Of a stretch of DNA of 64,000 nucleotides, positions 32,401 to 40,119 are shown one piece after another. The stretch is from positions 62,001-126,000 of the forward strand of contig FODP01000017.1 in the NCBI GenBank assembly GCA_900110395.1, in the 5' to 3' direction. Under the pieces are notes generated by a model. That model worked only from the letters and a program-made list of their open reading frames with translations. It was not told the origin of the DNA and ran no database searches. The DNA comes from Rhodospirillales bacterium URHD0017. GTDB taxonomy: Bacteria > Pseudomonadota > Alphaproteobacteria > Reyranellales > Reyranellaceae. Made by a program: the position numbers and the translations under genes. The number at the start of each line of letters is the position of its first letter. The first letter of the stretch is position 1.

Positions 32401-32981
32401 ACCGGGTCCGGGACGCTGATGTCGTAACTGCCCAAGCAGGCCAGATCAGGCGGCCATCAAACTCAAGGACTTTCGAAAGGCCTCAGACACCGGAGGACGA
32501 GCAACCTCGCAGTATGGTGCCCCCGCCCCAGTCTCTCCGGCTCACCGAGGACGAAATCAACTCCCTCATTATGCTTTCCCCGTACTTGGGTGGATCGCCG
32601 CGCCGAGCGCGCCGTTTCGTTAACGTGTATCGCGTTGCCAAGGCGAGCTTAACGCCTGACGAAGTTAAGAAGCTGGAGGATGGGGAGCATCTGGCCTTGG
32701 CCACTCAGCTTGCGATCGCCACTGGCGCGCCGAACGCTTTTCGACGTTGGGTTCACCTCTGCAATAACGGTGATGAGCGTTCGCTTAAAGAAGGCATACA
32801 GCAGTTGAATGCAAGCGACGAGGAGCGCAGGAACATCGAGAATGCATTTGCGGAGTTCTGCAGAGTGTCGGTCCAGAACACTGGTGCTCTGAAGCGGCTT
32901 GCCCATCAGTCGGTGCGCGCGGGACGGTTCAGCTTCGCTATGCCGCACAAAGTTCGCACGAGCAGCCCCCTCCCCCAATGA
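29448..32981 (+). CDS. Large KAP-family P-loop NTPase with membrane insert
   Basis: 1177 residues, TTG start at 29448 with AGGA 8-10 bases upstream. Walker A GDWGAGKS is near residue 393, the KAP-typical IQFNAWHYAE near residue 428, and Walker B VVLYIDDLDRCDP near residue 832. Two hydrophobic segments near residues 603-625 and 640-660 are inserted in the P-loop domain, as in KAP ATPases, and coiled coil lies on both sides. A charged low-complexity linker occurs near 897-940. The first 370 residues are all helical with repeats that remind me of Clp N domains (ISTTRLLVGAVEAG, VDHILSAMIEIDP, GTKGLVAAILTM). KAP NTPases occur in phage-defence and mobile contexts. The true start may be upstream. 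Confidence 0.85.
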   Translation: MKLGIADPDTDTIVMLDYAARLSPDDGEPPISTTRLLVGAVEAGRSTTRANSYPSALARAIEAESDLARSYQNILGLFNKEPVAEVLARLQNQGFSRNVENILQIATQESSTGLLSDDIVHSLVNYNAGLARSRIDLGRLAASVDSLVTNSPNLILQTSAEEPKVKNGTLTVEYELDSVLATLDIPVIHSARRRLLRAAASRGTDEMRVDHILSAMIEIDPEGLNIPTDATTLLGEAYGQRRLVLSAPAIGTSHDPLNFLTIGATARSFLERALRIQQEIFLNPALGTKGLVAAILTMTFGEKQEALSDGPNIFEDTADRFRDLVRARLPSDEVQRWNRALEREPLNLPKLNSDQPGTGALRDKLGITMDALAIANVAAAKSTSLPLAFGIFGDWGAGKSFFMRLIQEQISGFVKSTAIDDGFEHAIVQIQFNAWHYAETNLWASLVGHIFEELDRWMTRDQASSDAKKARSDTKTADQLLQRLSTSRQLTFEAAVELVQRRKDHDRAGKALAVAQERLATAEQLAAEAPSTIWQTVLSVARAEIEKDDELQKQLSNIKTALALPELSQNKAAYLAALDQLNLATSAGSATLGALRSTIGSRRTIVLGIAALVGIPLVLFILNRLIARLTDFPEWADFGRGFEALVGLLGMLSVLVGDFGKRLQGLANKFAHLKEVVALQISRATEDERNKSQQAVANVAKTAAEVEKAKTLVQATSQQVALALKDYAEETGALRISRFVRARAGTEGYGRHLGLVSTIRKDFEQLESLMLKSGEAPPEHLEEARKHYKARVDALIEDAGGALEPDEADQIRETTKSLRDLEMTQTMQFHRVVLYIDDLDRCDPNKVVEVLQAVNMLLSFQLFVVMVAVDARWLSRSLETQYPQFFGITGTANGAKKQRNSDEDEDIRPDDAGSHKTGVKKQKDTNEKSKKGKPQLDTNAPEGEDGIGKATAADYLEKIFQIPYWVVPMTAATSKALVGDLVAVDRVRDADVVTAQAGQIRRPSNSRTFERPQTPEDEQPRSMVPPPQSLRLTEDEINSLIMLSPYLGGSPRRARRFVNVYRVAKASLTPDEVKKLEDGEHLALATQLAIATGAPNAFRRWVHLCNNGDERSLKEGIQQLNASDEERRNIENAFAEFCRVSVQNTGALKRLAHQSVRAGRFSFAMPHKVRTSSPLPQ

Positions 32982-33586
32982 AGTCAAAGGCCGTATGACC
33001 GCTCAGGCGGTGAGTTGCCTATCCACCAACACCACCAGTGAGTGCTAAGCCCCGCATAGTTTGCCCTGTAGGCGCTATGCGGGGCCGCCGACTGCGGCGC
33101 TCTCAGAGGGAGACCATGCCTGGAGTGTTCGCACTGGCTAGTTTCGGTCTGCTAGCCGTCACCGCTCTGTACATTATTGCCCTGGCATTTCTTTGTAGGC
33201 GGCTAACGCCTCCAGCTAGAATCGCCGCTAGGGCCGGTTTTTGACTCGTACAGCGATTTTGGGCGCTGGCTGGACTCCGGGGGACTCACCGAGCCGACAA
33301 AACGCTCCAGTGAGTCAGGTTTTGACTCTGGCGGGGGCATTGGCTGGCCGCAATAGCACGCTATTGTCAAAGACCCGCCGACGTGCCCCCCGGGGAGACG
33401 CATGGACAGGTGGCTGGAGGCGCTCGCAGCGCTCGGTGGATTCGCGGCTGTGGCGCTACCCCGTTCCCTGCTTCGCGCAGGCGCTCGACGTCAGTGCGCG
33501 TCTGCTAAAGGGGGAATTACTGATGATTTTAGGCCGCGCTTCTCTCAATCTGGGACGTGCACGGATTTCCCACTTCCCCAAGAAAG
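32982..33586. other. Gap after the KAP gene
   Basis: No convincing gene. A possible small membrane peptide (from 33117, about 42 residues with one helix, LASFGLLAVTALYIIALAF) is the only coding hint. The stretch around 33223-33345 belongs to a dispersed intergenic element and contains several GAGTC/GACTC half-sites, including the inverted pair GACTCAC ... GTGAGTC. Confidence 0.4.
33223..33345 (-). repeat. Dispersed intergenic element, copy 1 (reverse orientation)
   Basis: Read on the minus strand this contains CTGACTCACTGG and further on AAAAACCGGCCCTAGCGGCG, which match parts of the elements at 52840-52940 and 58780-58885. All three have several GAGTC sites on the side before the AAAACCGGCCCT-like block. 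Function unknown. Confidence 0.55.
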
Positions 33587-33610
33587 AAGGGGCCGCTTTC
33601 GCGGCCCCTT
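33587..33610 (-). terminator. Terminator of the leftward three-gene operon
   Basis: A perfect 10-bp stem, AAGGGGCCGC / GCGGCCCCTT with loop TTTC. On the minus strand it is followed by CTTTCTT, so it ends leftward transcription. It lies about 135 bp past the stop of the KGGVGR ATPase gene. Confidence 0.8.
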
Positions 33611-33744
33611 CTGAATGTCACTCATCCGACTCTGGATGGTAAACCATAGGTGCCTCCGGGAAATTTCCTGGACGTATGAGTGCATCTTAGTAACCGGGAT
33701 GCAACGGGCAATGTTGTGGCGGGTTCCGCAAAATCGCTTGATTT

Positions 33745-35601
33745 TTAGTGGTAGTTCCTCCGGATTTCTTCAAAGAAGGCAGGAACCAATGCCTCCCCGG
33801 AGGACGCCTTGGTTTCCATTTCCGTCAGATCTTTGTGCATCTCCTGTGGGGGGACGTTGAGATAGCGCCAACAACTGAAGACCGTTTCTTGCTTCCAGTT
33901 AATATTGTGAGTTGCCAGGGCAAGGGCTTCCAGGGTCTTGGCCTTATTTCCGATCACCGAATAGCTTAGCGCAAGGCACTGCTGCTCATTTGCGTCAGGC
34001 TCGGCGGGCTTAAACTGCTCCGTAACCCTTACGAACACATTCTTGGAAGGATTTCCAGTCTGCCCCCACTGAGCAACAGCGTAGTTGAATACGTCTACTA
34101 CGGTTGAGTCCGTCGCTGGAAATGGACGTCCACGTTCAATCAATCGCATAGCGCGTTCGTAATGCCCGAAACCGATCAGTGAAAGGACCGCAGCGTTGTG
34201 CGCCTGCTTTTTCTCGATTTCATCGAGCGATCGGCTTTCGAGACACTGTTCCATTCGAGTCGCGACCGCCTCGAGCGCGGCTCGATCGGTGCTGGCAATC
34301 TGCGATAGGACGAAGAGCGTCTTAAAATCTCTGCCCTCTGAATCAAGCGCGGGCCGTACAAAATCGACCCAATCGAGATCAACTTGCTGTAGAAGCCTCA
34401 ATGCGGGTGCCAACTCAAATACCGTCGCCGTAGGTGAAGTTAGCAGTTTGCGTAGCTCAGCAATGGCGTCAGTGCGCCGTTGTGATGCCGAATACAAGAA
34501 TGCTCGCCCGAGTCTTGCCCGATTAACTTCGTACGAGGCATCGATAGCCGTGCTCAAGGCGTCTAGCTCAAGTGTTTCCTCGCCAATCTTGCTAAAAGCC
34601 TGGGCGGCCAAGTACGCAACCCGTCCATCATCTGGATGATGTTCTCGTATTCGTATGATATGGCCGAGCAGTCTTGCTCTTGTCTTGGCGTCGCGCTGGC
34701 GTCGAGCGCGGTCCAGCTTCGAAGGCATCTTCTCTAAAGCAATCAGGGCGCCGTCAGCGTCTGAAAAGTTGGACGACAAAATCGCAGTCTCCAGCGCCAT
34801 ATATTCCTTAGAAAGGCGTGACTTAGGCCGCGACACTACAAATGTGGCTTGCTTCAGAAGATCGAGACTTCCGTAGTGATGTACGATTGATAAAGCATTG
34901 TCTGTGTAGTCAAGTTTAACTTTTGCTTCGTCAAGCATGCCTTGCAACAATGATTCCTCATCATCGAGATCAGGGACATTCGACGCGCAGAATAGCAATT
35001 CTATCCTCTTCTTCTGCCCCTTCGATCTTTCGGACCGAATGCTGCTCACAATGGGCGACAAGCCATTGATATTCTGGTCATTCGGCAGAAACATAATCAC
35101 CACGGCGTCGGGCAACTGCCGAGTACAAATTCCGCCTACATCAGTATGGCCAGTACGACTATCTACCAAGACATAATCAAAGCCGTGGCCGTCGTACGCT
35201 GCCCACTGTTGCTTGAGATCCTCAAACATGAGGTAGCCGGACTGCTCCTCATATAGCTCTTGCCAATCTATGGAGTTGAGCTGATCCGTATATCCTGCCT
35301 CGGTGTATCGCCCTGCTGGCATAATCCAGATTTTATGACCGTTGCTACCACATTCGAAGATGTAGTCATTAACATTGGGCGCTACGCCGCTTGCCCTATA
35401 GGAGGTCACGTAATCAACGACCCCAAGTCCCATTGTAGGTCGGCAGAACAATTCATAGCTAGGAAGTCCGGGCGCTTCCAAATCGAAATCCACCACCAGA
35501 ACGCGGCGCCCCCTTTTCGCGAGCAATGCCGCGACGTTCACCAATGCCATTGTTCGTCCGACGCCACCCTTAAACGAGTAAAAGGTAACGACGAACATCA
35601 A
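33745..35601 (-). CDS. KGGVGR-type (MinD/ParA-like) ATPase with C-terminal helical repeats
   Basis: 618 residues. The deviant Walker A FYSFKGGVGRTMALVN is at residues 7-22, followed by VLVVDFDLEAPGLPSYE near 35-50 (Walker A' region) and DYVLVDSRTGHTDVGG near 143 (Walker B). This variant, with arginine instead of lysine before the threonine, is seen in ATPases of bacterial conflict and signalling systems. Residues about 290-600 are helical and look like degenerate TPR units. It overlaps the upstream zinc-finger/HTH gene by 4 bp. Base composition is lower in GC than the chromosome to the left. Confidence 0.82.
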   Translation of the reverse strand: MMFVVTFYSFKGGVGRTMALVNVAALLAKRGRRVLVVDFDLEAPGLPSYELFCRPTMGLGVVDYVTSYRASGVAPNVNDYIFECGSNGHKIWIMPAGRYTEAGYTDQLNSIDWQELYEEQSGYLMFEDLKQQWAAYDGHGFDYVLVDSRTGHTDVGGICTRQLPDAVVIMFLPNDQNINGLSPIVSSIRSERSKGQKKRIELLFCASNVPDLDDEESLLQGMLDEAKVKLDYTDNALSIVHHYGSLDLLKQATFVVSRPKSRLSKEYMALETAILSSNFSDADGALIALEKMPSKLDRARRQRDAKTRARLLGHIIRIREHHPDDGRVAYLAAQAFSKIGEETLELDALSTAIDASYEVNRARLGRAFLYSASQRRTDAIAELRKLLTSPTATVFELAPALRLLQQVDLDWVDFVRPALDSEGRDFKTLFVLSQIASTDRAALEAVATRMEQCLESRSLDEIEKKQAHNAAVLSLIGFGHYERAMRLIERGRPFPATDSTVVDVFNYAVAQWGQTGNPSKNVFVRVTEQFKPAEPDANEQQCLALSYSVIGNKAKTLEALALATHNINWKQETVFSCWRYLNVPPQEMHKDLTEMETKASSGEALVPAFFEEIRRNYH

Positions 35602-36116
35602 TTGACCTCCACATAACTAAAGGTACTCAGACGCAATATGAAACGCTCTGCCGCTTCGTATGCTTCTGGATGCATCTGCGTGCGGAATTTAGGTTGCCAT
35701 TTACGCTTTTCTGCAACCGGCTTCTCCAACACAGAGCGAAGCTGTCTATCCATAGACGCATTCTGAATTACGGTCCCGGACTCCCACCTTTTGATTGATG
35801 CAATTCCAGCATCAAGAAGATTTGCTAGCTCAGCCTGAGTTAATCCTCGCTCTTTACGAAGTGTCTTAATCTGCGCGGGGGTGAGCCTGCCCAAATGTTC
35901 GCAGACCGCATTGTTGTGTGCTTCTTCCGCGCCTTCAGCCGCATAGCTTTCATTGCACGACGAACACGTAAGCACCGGAATAAGCGCCGTAAGTTCGACC
36001 TCGCGTCCCTTGTCCACGTAGCCGAACGTTTGAGCTTCTCGCGAATGAACGGCAGCCTCCGCTCCACAGAAAACGCAAGCCACCGTGCTAATGGGATATG
36101 GTGTGAAGCTCTTCAT
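35598..36116 (-). CDS. Zinc-finger/HTH protein, MqsA-like antitoxin candidate
   Basis: 172 residues. An N-terminal zinc finger is formed by CVFCGAE near residue 14 and CSSCNESY near residue 52; an XRE-type helix-turn-helix follows (LTPAQIKTLRKERGLTQAEL near residue 78, then IASIKRWESG). This is the layout of MqsA/YgiT-type antitoxins; the extra 45-residue C-terminal helix is unusual. The gene follows the toxin candidate with 4-bp overlap, the gene order of mqsRA. It probably binds the palindromes upstream of the operon. Confidence 0.82.
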   Translation of the reverse strand: MKSFTPYPISTVACVFCGAEAAVHSREAQTFGYVDKGREVELTALIPVLTCSSCNESYAAEGAEEAHNNAVCEHLGRLTPAQIKTLRKERGLTQAELANLLDAGIASIKRWESGTVIQNASMDRQLRSVLEKPVAEKRKWQPKFRTQMHPEAYEAAERFILRLSTFSYVEVN

Positions 36117-36457
36117 GTCGCGGACCTGTTACTCAGATGGAAGCTTCGGCAAACAACATGTTCGCTTAGAAGCTGCAGCTTGATGTAAACCGTACCGTTG
36201 TGAGCTTCCGCCAGCATGACGTAGCCTCTCTTTCCGGCTGGTTTATCAAGCTCGATCTGTTCAATTTCGATGCCACTGGCCAGGTGCTTGCAGATAAACT
36301 CGTAAGCTCCGGCCGGCGTAAAAGCCTCTTGTGTAACCGGGCAAATCACCTCGCCTGGAGCGAAGTGAGTAGGGCGGTTGGCGGAAAACTGGTGGGTACG
36401 AGTCCGAGGCGACTGGCAGCGGCGCAACAGCAGGTTCCGTATCTCATTTGATACCAC
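36113..36457 (-). CDS. MqsR-like toxin candidate
   Basis: 114 residues, GTG start at 36457. The C-terminal part (GTVYIKLQLLSEHVVCRSFH) resembles the beta-strand region of MqsR/RelE-fold RNases, and the gene precedes and overlaps an MqsA-like gene, the order found in mqsRA. The N-terminal basic stretch is atypical. Activity is inferred from context and the short strand match only; a different RelE-fold or accessory role is possible. First gene of the three-gene operon. Confidence 0.6.
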   Translation of the reverse strand: MVSNEIRNLLLRRCQSPRTRTHQFSANRPTHFAPGEVICPVTQEAFTPAGAYEFICKHLASGIEIEQIELDKPAGKRGYVMLAEAHNGTVYIKLQLLSEHVVCRSFHLSNRSAT

Positions 36458-36528
36458 CTTGACCGCCCTCGAGGATTATAAAGCTTATTACTGGAGCGCT
36501 TCCCGCCATAAAGGTATCATATGATACC
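36439..36528 (-). promoter_or_regulatory. Operator pair upstream of the toxin-antitoxin-like operon
   Basis: GGTATCATATGATACC (36513-36528) is a perfect 16-bp palindrome. A second, weaker pair GTATC ... GATACC (36439-36455) overlaps the GTG start. Both share the GGTATC half-site, as expected for autoregulation by the HTH antitoxin. The sites lie between the operon and the divergent recombinase gene. Confidence 0.75.
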
Positions 36529-36681
36529 ATTGGTGCCGGATGTCAAGGCCATTAAACAACATTCTGACGCTCTTGAGATTCCAGTTCGCCCCAACCGCTG
36601 GAGTAGGCCCCAACTCAGGTCCATTTGACTGACTCCGATGTTTGTGTAAGGTATCGAAACGTTCGTTTCGAGCTATTACAC

Positions 36682-37341
36682 ATGCTCAAATTCGTTACCT
36701 ACCTGCGCGTTTCCACCGCCCGCCAAGGTCGGTCGGGCCTCGGCCTGGAAGCGCAACGCGAGGCAGTTCGGGCCTTCGTCGAGGGTAGGAGTGGCACGAT
36801 CATCGCCCCTGAGTTTGTCGAGACAGAAAGCGGAAAGCGGAACGACCGGCCCCAGTTGCAAGCTGCCCTGACCCGCTGCAAGGCGACCGGCGCCACTCTT
36901 GTCGTCGCAAAATTGGACCGCCTTTCGCGAAATGCCGCCTTCCTACTGACCCTGCGGGACAGCGGTGTGCCCTTTGTCGCGGCGGATATGCCGGAAGCCA
37001 ATACGCTCACCATCGGTATCCTGGCCGTGGTCGCCCAGGCCGAGCGGGAGGCGATCAGCGCACGCACTAAGGCTGCGCTGGCGGCTGCTAAGGCCCGCGG
37101 GGTGATGCTGGGCAACCCGTTGGGTGGCACCAACCTAAAGCCAGGGTATGGCAGCGCAGCGGCATCGGTAGCAGCGCGGTCGTTTGCCCAAGGCTTGCTG
37201 CCCATGGTCAGCGAGTTGGAGGCCCATGGCCTCTCCCTGAACGCCATCGCACGCCGCTTCAATGAGGATGGCATCCGATCCCGCCAAGGCGGTATTTGGA
37301 CCGCTAAGGCTATCTCTAATCTCAAAGCCGCTGCGGTATGA
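36682..37341 (+). CDS. Serine recombinase/resolvase
   Basis: 219 residues from ATG 36682. The catalytic region has TYLRVSTARQG with the active serine near residue 10, LVVAKLDRLSRN near residue 73 and AQAEREAISARTKAAL near residue 118. A short helix-turn-helix end follows (LSLNAIARRFNEDGIRSRQG). Small resolvases invert or resolve DNA at dimer sites; this one may move part of the island. It is divergent from the toxin-antitoxin-like operon. Confidence 0.9.
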   Translation: MLKFVTYLRVSTARQGRSGLGLEAQREAVRAFVEGRSGTIIAPEFVETESGKRNDRPQLQAALTRCKATGATLVVAKLDRLSRNAAFLLTLRDSGVPFVAADMPEANTLTIGILAVVAQAEREAISARTKAALAAAKARGVMLGNPLGGTNLKPGYGSAAASVAARSFAQGLLPMVSELEAHGLSLNAIARRFNEDGIRSRQGGIWTAKAISNLKAAAV

Positions 37342-37527
37342 TGGCGGGACCTGTTGTTCAAACCCGGAGCGCAGGGCCACCTGTCCGCCCGGGTGGCGCG
37401 CGACATCAAGGCGAGCGGCGTCACCACTCTCAAGGGCATTGCCGCTGCCCTGCAGGCCCGCGGAGTCCGCACACCTCGCGGCCATGGCGAATGGAAGCTC
37501 GCCCCCATAGCCCGGTTCTTGTCCTAA
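37342..37527 (+). pseudogene. Recombinase C-terminal fragment in frame after the resolvase stop
   Basis: Translation continues in the same frame right after the TGA at 37339-37341 and gives about 60 residues ending TAA at 37527. It contains DIKASGVTTLKGIAAALQAR and GVRTPRGHGEW, the typical recombinase tail that the preceding gene already has. It is a remnant of a second recombinase joined by recombination, or would be added by stop readthrough. No start codon of its own is evident. Confidence 0.6.
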
Positions 37528-37566
37528 GGCCCCTGTCGGCTTCCAACGCTCAAGTTGCGCGGGCTT

Positions 37567-37937
37567 GCGACACTGAACGGCGGTTCAACTATGATGCTAG
37601 GCCGGGCCCAGCCCTAACGCCTTGTGTGTCAGACAAATTAAGTGGCCTGGTCGGCCGGGCATTGCTTGGCATTGTTCTCAATGGCCTGGGCCGCTCGATA
37701 GGCTGCCCACCGGGCGCGAGCTGCAGCGGCTATGCGCGCCTTCCCCTCGGGGGACCGTGGGCCGGTCGACAGGCCACCATGCAGCGGGCAGCGCCAGGCG
37801 CCGCGCACGGTCTTAACCGCGGTCGCCGTGCAGTACATTCCGTTGCCCATCCTTCGGACGTTCCGGCCGTCGCGCAGCATCGCCGCCAGGATGCGGAAGC
37901 CGCGCCCAAGGTCCGCCCCGCAGACATGTTTAGGCAT
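37567..37937. repeat. Direct repeat, copy A (HGG gene plus 3' palindrome)
   Basis: About 370 bp are nearly the same as 39040-39430. The shared block includes a leading CGGTTCAA-type dyad, CTTGTGTGGTCAGACAAATT-like sequence and the HGG-motif gene. Identity falls off at the far end of the gene. Confidence 0.88.
37638..37937 (-). CDS. HGG-motif small protein, copy A
   Basis: 99 residues. The conserved segment is WRCPLHGGLSTGPRSPEGKA followed by RIAAAARARW, a motif common in small proteins of alphaproteobacterial prophages and islands, often beside terminase genes. The cysteine and histidine before HGG may bind zinc. Function unknown. Almost identical to copy B at 39129-39428. Confidence 0.75.
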   Translation of the reverse strand: MPKHVCGADLGRGFRILAAMLRDGRNVRRMGNGMYCTATAVKTVRGAWRCPLHGGLSTGPRSPEGKARIAAAARARWAAYRAAQAIENNAKQCPADQAT

Positions 37938-38045
37938 CGAAATACCCCGTATTACAGTTCATAAGCCATTGAAATCGCGGCATGAAAGTATGCCGCCGGG
38001 TATCACTCTTAAATCACGCCGGGCCAGGCCTATCCGATCGGGCTG

Positions 38046-38480
38046 CTACAGTTGCGACTCTTGCCTGTTTCTCCCGCGTCGCTTGGGGGTCATCTGGGCG
38101 AACCGCCATTTCAAGGCGTCGATCCTTCGCCGTGCATCCTTCACCGCATCGGGACCGGTGAGGGGACCGTCGGCGATGGCCAGCACGTCGTGCCCTATCG
38201 TTTCCCTGCCCATGTCACGGGCGAAGTCGTACTGATCTCGAAAGTCTGGCCGCGTTGCCGCCCAGCCCAGCACGGCGCGCTCGGATGGCATGCCAGAGGA
38301 GCGCCATATCGCTTTCAAGGATTCGCCATCGGCCAGACGATCGCAAATCCTGTCGACCGTCTCGGGCGTGTAGAGACTTGGGCGGCCCCTTCTTTTCGGG
38401 ACGGGCAGGGCGGCCAGCTCGATCCGCTCGCAGTCAGGTGGGCCATTGTGGTGCCGGTCGACGGCAACTGGCTCGCCCAT
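38046..38480 (-). CDS. Terminase small-subunit-like protein, copy A
   Basis: 144 residues. RGRPSLYTPETVDRICDRLA near residue 33 starts a helix-turn-helix, and DARRRIDALKWRFAQMTPKR near the end matches Sf6-type terminase small subunits, which recognise phage packaging sites. No large terminase, portal or capsid gene is nearby, so it may be a repurposed DNA-binding protein. Paralogue at 39430-40023. Confidence 0.68.
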   Translation of the reverse strand: MGEPVAVDRHHNGPPDCERIELAALPVPKRRGRPSLYTPETVDRICDRLADGESLKAIWRSSGMPSERAVLGWAATRPDFRDQYDFARDMGRETIGHDVLAIADGPLTGPDAVKDARRRIDALKWRFAQMTPKRRGRNRQESQL

Positions 38481-38541
38481 CGTGATACCCCATGTTGCGC
38501 GCGCGTCCGCGCGTACTGGCGCGGATATTCCCTGTACAGTC

Positions 38542-38937
38542 TCACGCGCCTAGCCGGGCTTGGCCCTTGTCGACCAGGGAGGCCGCGAGGTCGGCCGGTG
38601 CCATCAAGGCGCGGTCACGCGTGACCTTGCTAGTGATCGCATCCGCCGCCTGCCAGTCGTGCCGTACGTCCCCTGCAGCATTGAGAGGCAGAAACGTGTG
38701 GTCGGCGGTGACGATGATGCTTACCAAAGGGTTGCCTCGGGCTCGGGCATGGCGGGCGCGAGCTGCCGCAGCGATTCGGGCTCGACCCTCTTCCGATGTC
38801 GGTCCCGTCGACTTCCCGCCATGTAGCTTGCAGCGCCAGGCGCCGCGCTTCGTCTCGATCGCCTTGCACTGGCAGGGCGTGCCCCGCCTGGTCGTGGCGC
38901 CACAATGTCGTTTCTGCCGCATCCGGTTAGGCTCCAT
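38542..38937 (-). CDS. HGG-motif protein, third and divergent member
   Basis: 131 residues from ATG 38937 (MEPNRMRQKRHCGATT); 38922 is also possible. The N terminus has CGATTRRGTPCQCKA and WRCKLHGGKSTGPTSEEG, so a cysteine/histidine metal site is likely. It carries an added C-terminal half (ADHTFLPLNAAGDVRHDWQA) absent from the two short copies. Between the two terS-like genes in a leftward row. Confidence 0.7.
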   Translation of the reverse strand: MEPNRMRQKRHCGATTRRGTPCQCKAIETKRGAWRCKLHGGKSTGPTSEEGRARIAAAARARHARARGNPLVSIIVTADHTFLPLNAAGDVRHDWQAADAITSKVTRDRALMAPADLAASLVDKGQARLGA

Positions 38938-39039
38938 TGGCTGCGCTACAGAAATTGTAGCGCATTGTCCTGACGGCAGCCAGTGAAACCCCATGGACGC
39001 GCGCGAGGCTCGCCATCGCCTGCGGGACGTTGCGACAGT

Positions 39040-39430
39040 TGCGACACTTGAACGCCGGTTCAAGTATGATGCTAGGCCAGATGATAAGAGGCGGGCCTAA
39101 CCCCTAACGCCTTGTGTGGTCAGACAAATTAAGTGGCTTGGTCGGCCGGGCATTGCTTGGCATTGTTCTCAATGGCCTGGGCCGCTCGATAGGCTGCCCA
39201 CCGGGCGCGAGCTGCAGCGGCTATGCGCGTCTTCCCCTCGGGGGACCGTGGGCCGGTCGACAGGCCACCATGCAGCGGGCAGCGCCAGGCGCCGCGCACG
39301 GTCTTAACTGCGGTCGCCGTGGAGCGCATCCCCGCGCCGATCCTCCGGAGGTTCTGGCCGTCACGTAGCAGCGTCGACAGGATCAGGAAATCGCGCCCAA
39401 GGTCGGCGCCGCAAATGTGTCGTGGCATTT
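39040..39430. repeat. Direct repeat, copy B
   Basis: Second copy of the 37567-37937 block, separated by about 1.1 kb. Its left part holds the perfect dyad CTTGAACGCCGGTTCAAG (about 39045-39062), which lies some 70 bp beyond the HGG gene's stop and could be a terminator or protein site. Confidence 0.88.
39129..39428 (-). CDS. HGG-motif small protein, copy B
   Basis: 99 residues, same length and nearly the same C-terminal 60 residues as copy A (WRCPLHGGLSTGPRSPEGKT). Differences cluster in the first 40 residues. It starts one base past the stop of the terS-like copy B gene, so the two are translationally linked. Confidence 0.75.
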   Translation of the reverse strand: MPRHICGADLGRDFLILSTLLRDGQNLRRIGAGMRSTATAVKTVRGAWRCPLHGGLSTGPRSPEGKTRIAAAARARWAAYRAAQAIENNAKQCPADQAT

Positions 39431-40023
39431 TAGGCCCTCGAAAACCCCATATACCAACTCCTAACCCATTGATCTAACGGGCGCGTATCGAGCTGGCAGG
39501 TATCACTTTCTCGCCCTGTTACGGGCCTGTTTTTAACAGGGGGGGGGTCAGGCGACCCCTGTGCTACTGCTATTTTTGCTGCGTTTGCTATCGGTGGCCG
39601 AGCACCCCGCCGCTTGGGGGTCATCTGGCCCAGCTTCCATTTCAGCGCGTCGATCTCGCGTCGGGCATCCTGCAGAGCCGTGGGCGAGTTGCGCTGCCAG
39701 AAGCTGTTGAGGATGTCCAAGACTTCATCGCAAATGGCGTGTCGGCCCATCTCTCGGGCGAGGTCGTAGTGCCGTCGAAACTCGGGCCGGGTGGCGGCCC
39801 ATGACAACACGGTGCGCACCGATGGCATGCCAGGATCACGGCATGTCGCTCGCAGCGAATCAGCATCGGCCAGACGATCGCAAATCCTGTCAACCGTCTC
39901 GGGCGTGTAGAGGGAAGGGCGGCCCCGCTGTTTCTTCGTTGTTACCAGCGGGCCGGTGTCCTCGATCTGCTCCGCGGCCGGCGGCCCGTTGTGGTGACGG
40001 TCGATCGAGGTTTCAGCGGCCAT
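39430..40023 (-). CDS. Terminase small-subunit-like protein, copy B
   Basis: 197 residues from ATG 40023 (MAAETSIDRHHNGPP). It shares RGRPSLYTPETVDRICDRLA and DARREIDALKWKLGQMTPKR with copy A but has about 50 extra C-terminal residues rich in proline and charged residues. It precedes HGG copy B, making the cassette terS-like + HGG that occurs twice. Confidence 0.68.
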   Translation of the reverse strand: MAAETSIDRHHNGPPAAEQIEDTGPLVTTKKQRGRPSLYTPETVDRICDRLADADSLRATCRDPGMPSVRTVLSWAATRPEFRRHYDLAREMGRHAICDEVLDILNSFWQRNSPTALQDARREIDALKWKLGQMTPKRRGARPPIANAAKIAVAQGSPDPPPVKNRPVTGRESDTCQLDTRPLDQWVRSWYMGFSRA

Positions 40024-40119
40024 CGTGATAGTCCATGACGCGCGCGCGCCTCCGCGCGTACTGGTGCAGATATTCCAATCGCCACCCAACCCCGCCTTCC
40101 CCTTGCAACCGCATCGGAA

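Noticed and set aside
37638..40023. Prophage call based on terminase-like genes
   Set aside because: No portal, capsid, tail or lysis genes are nearby; genes are duplicated in place and surrounded by metabolic and small secreted genes.
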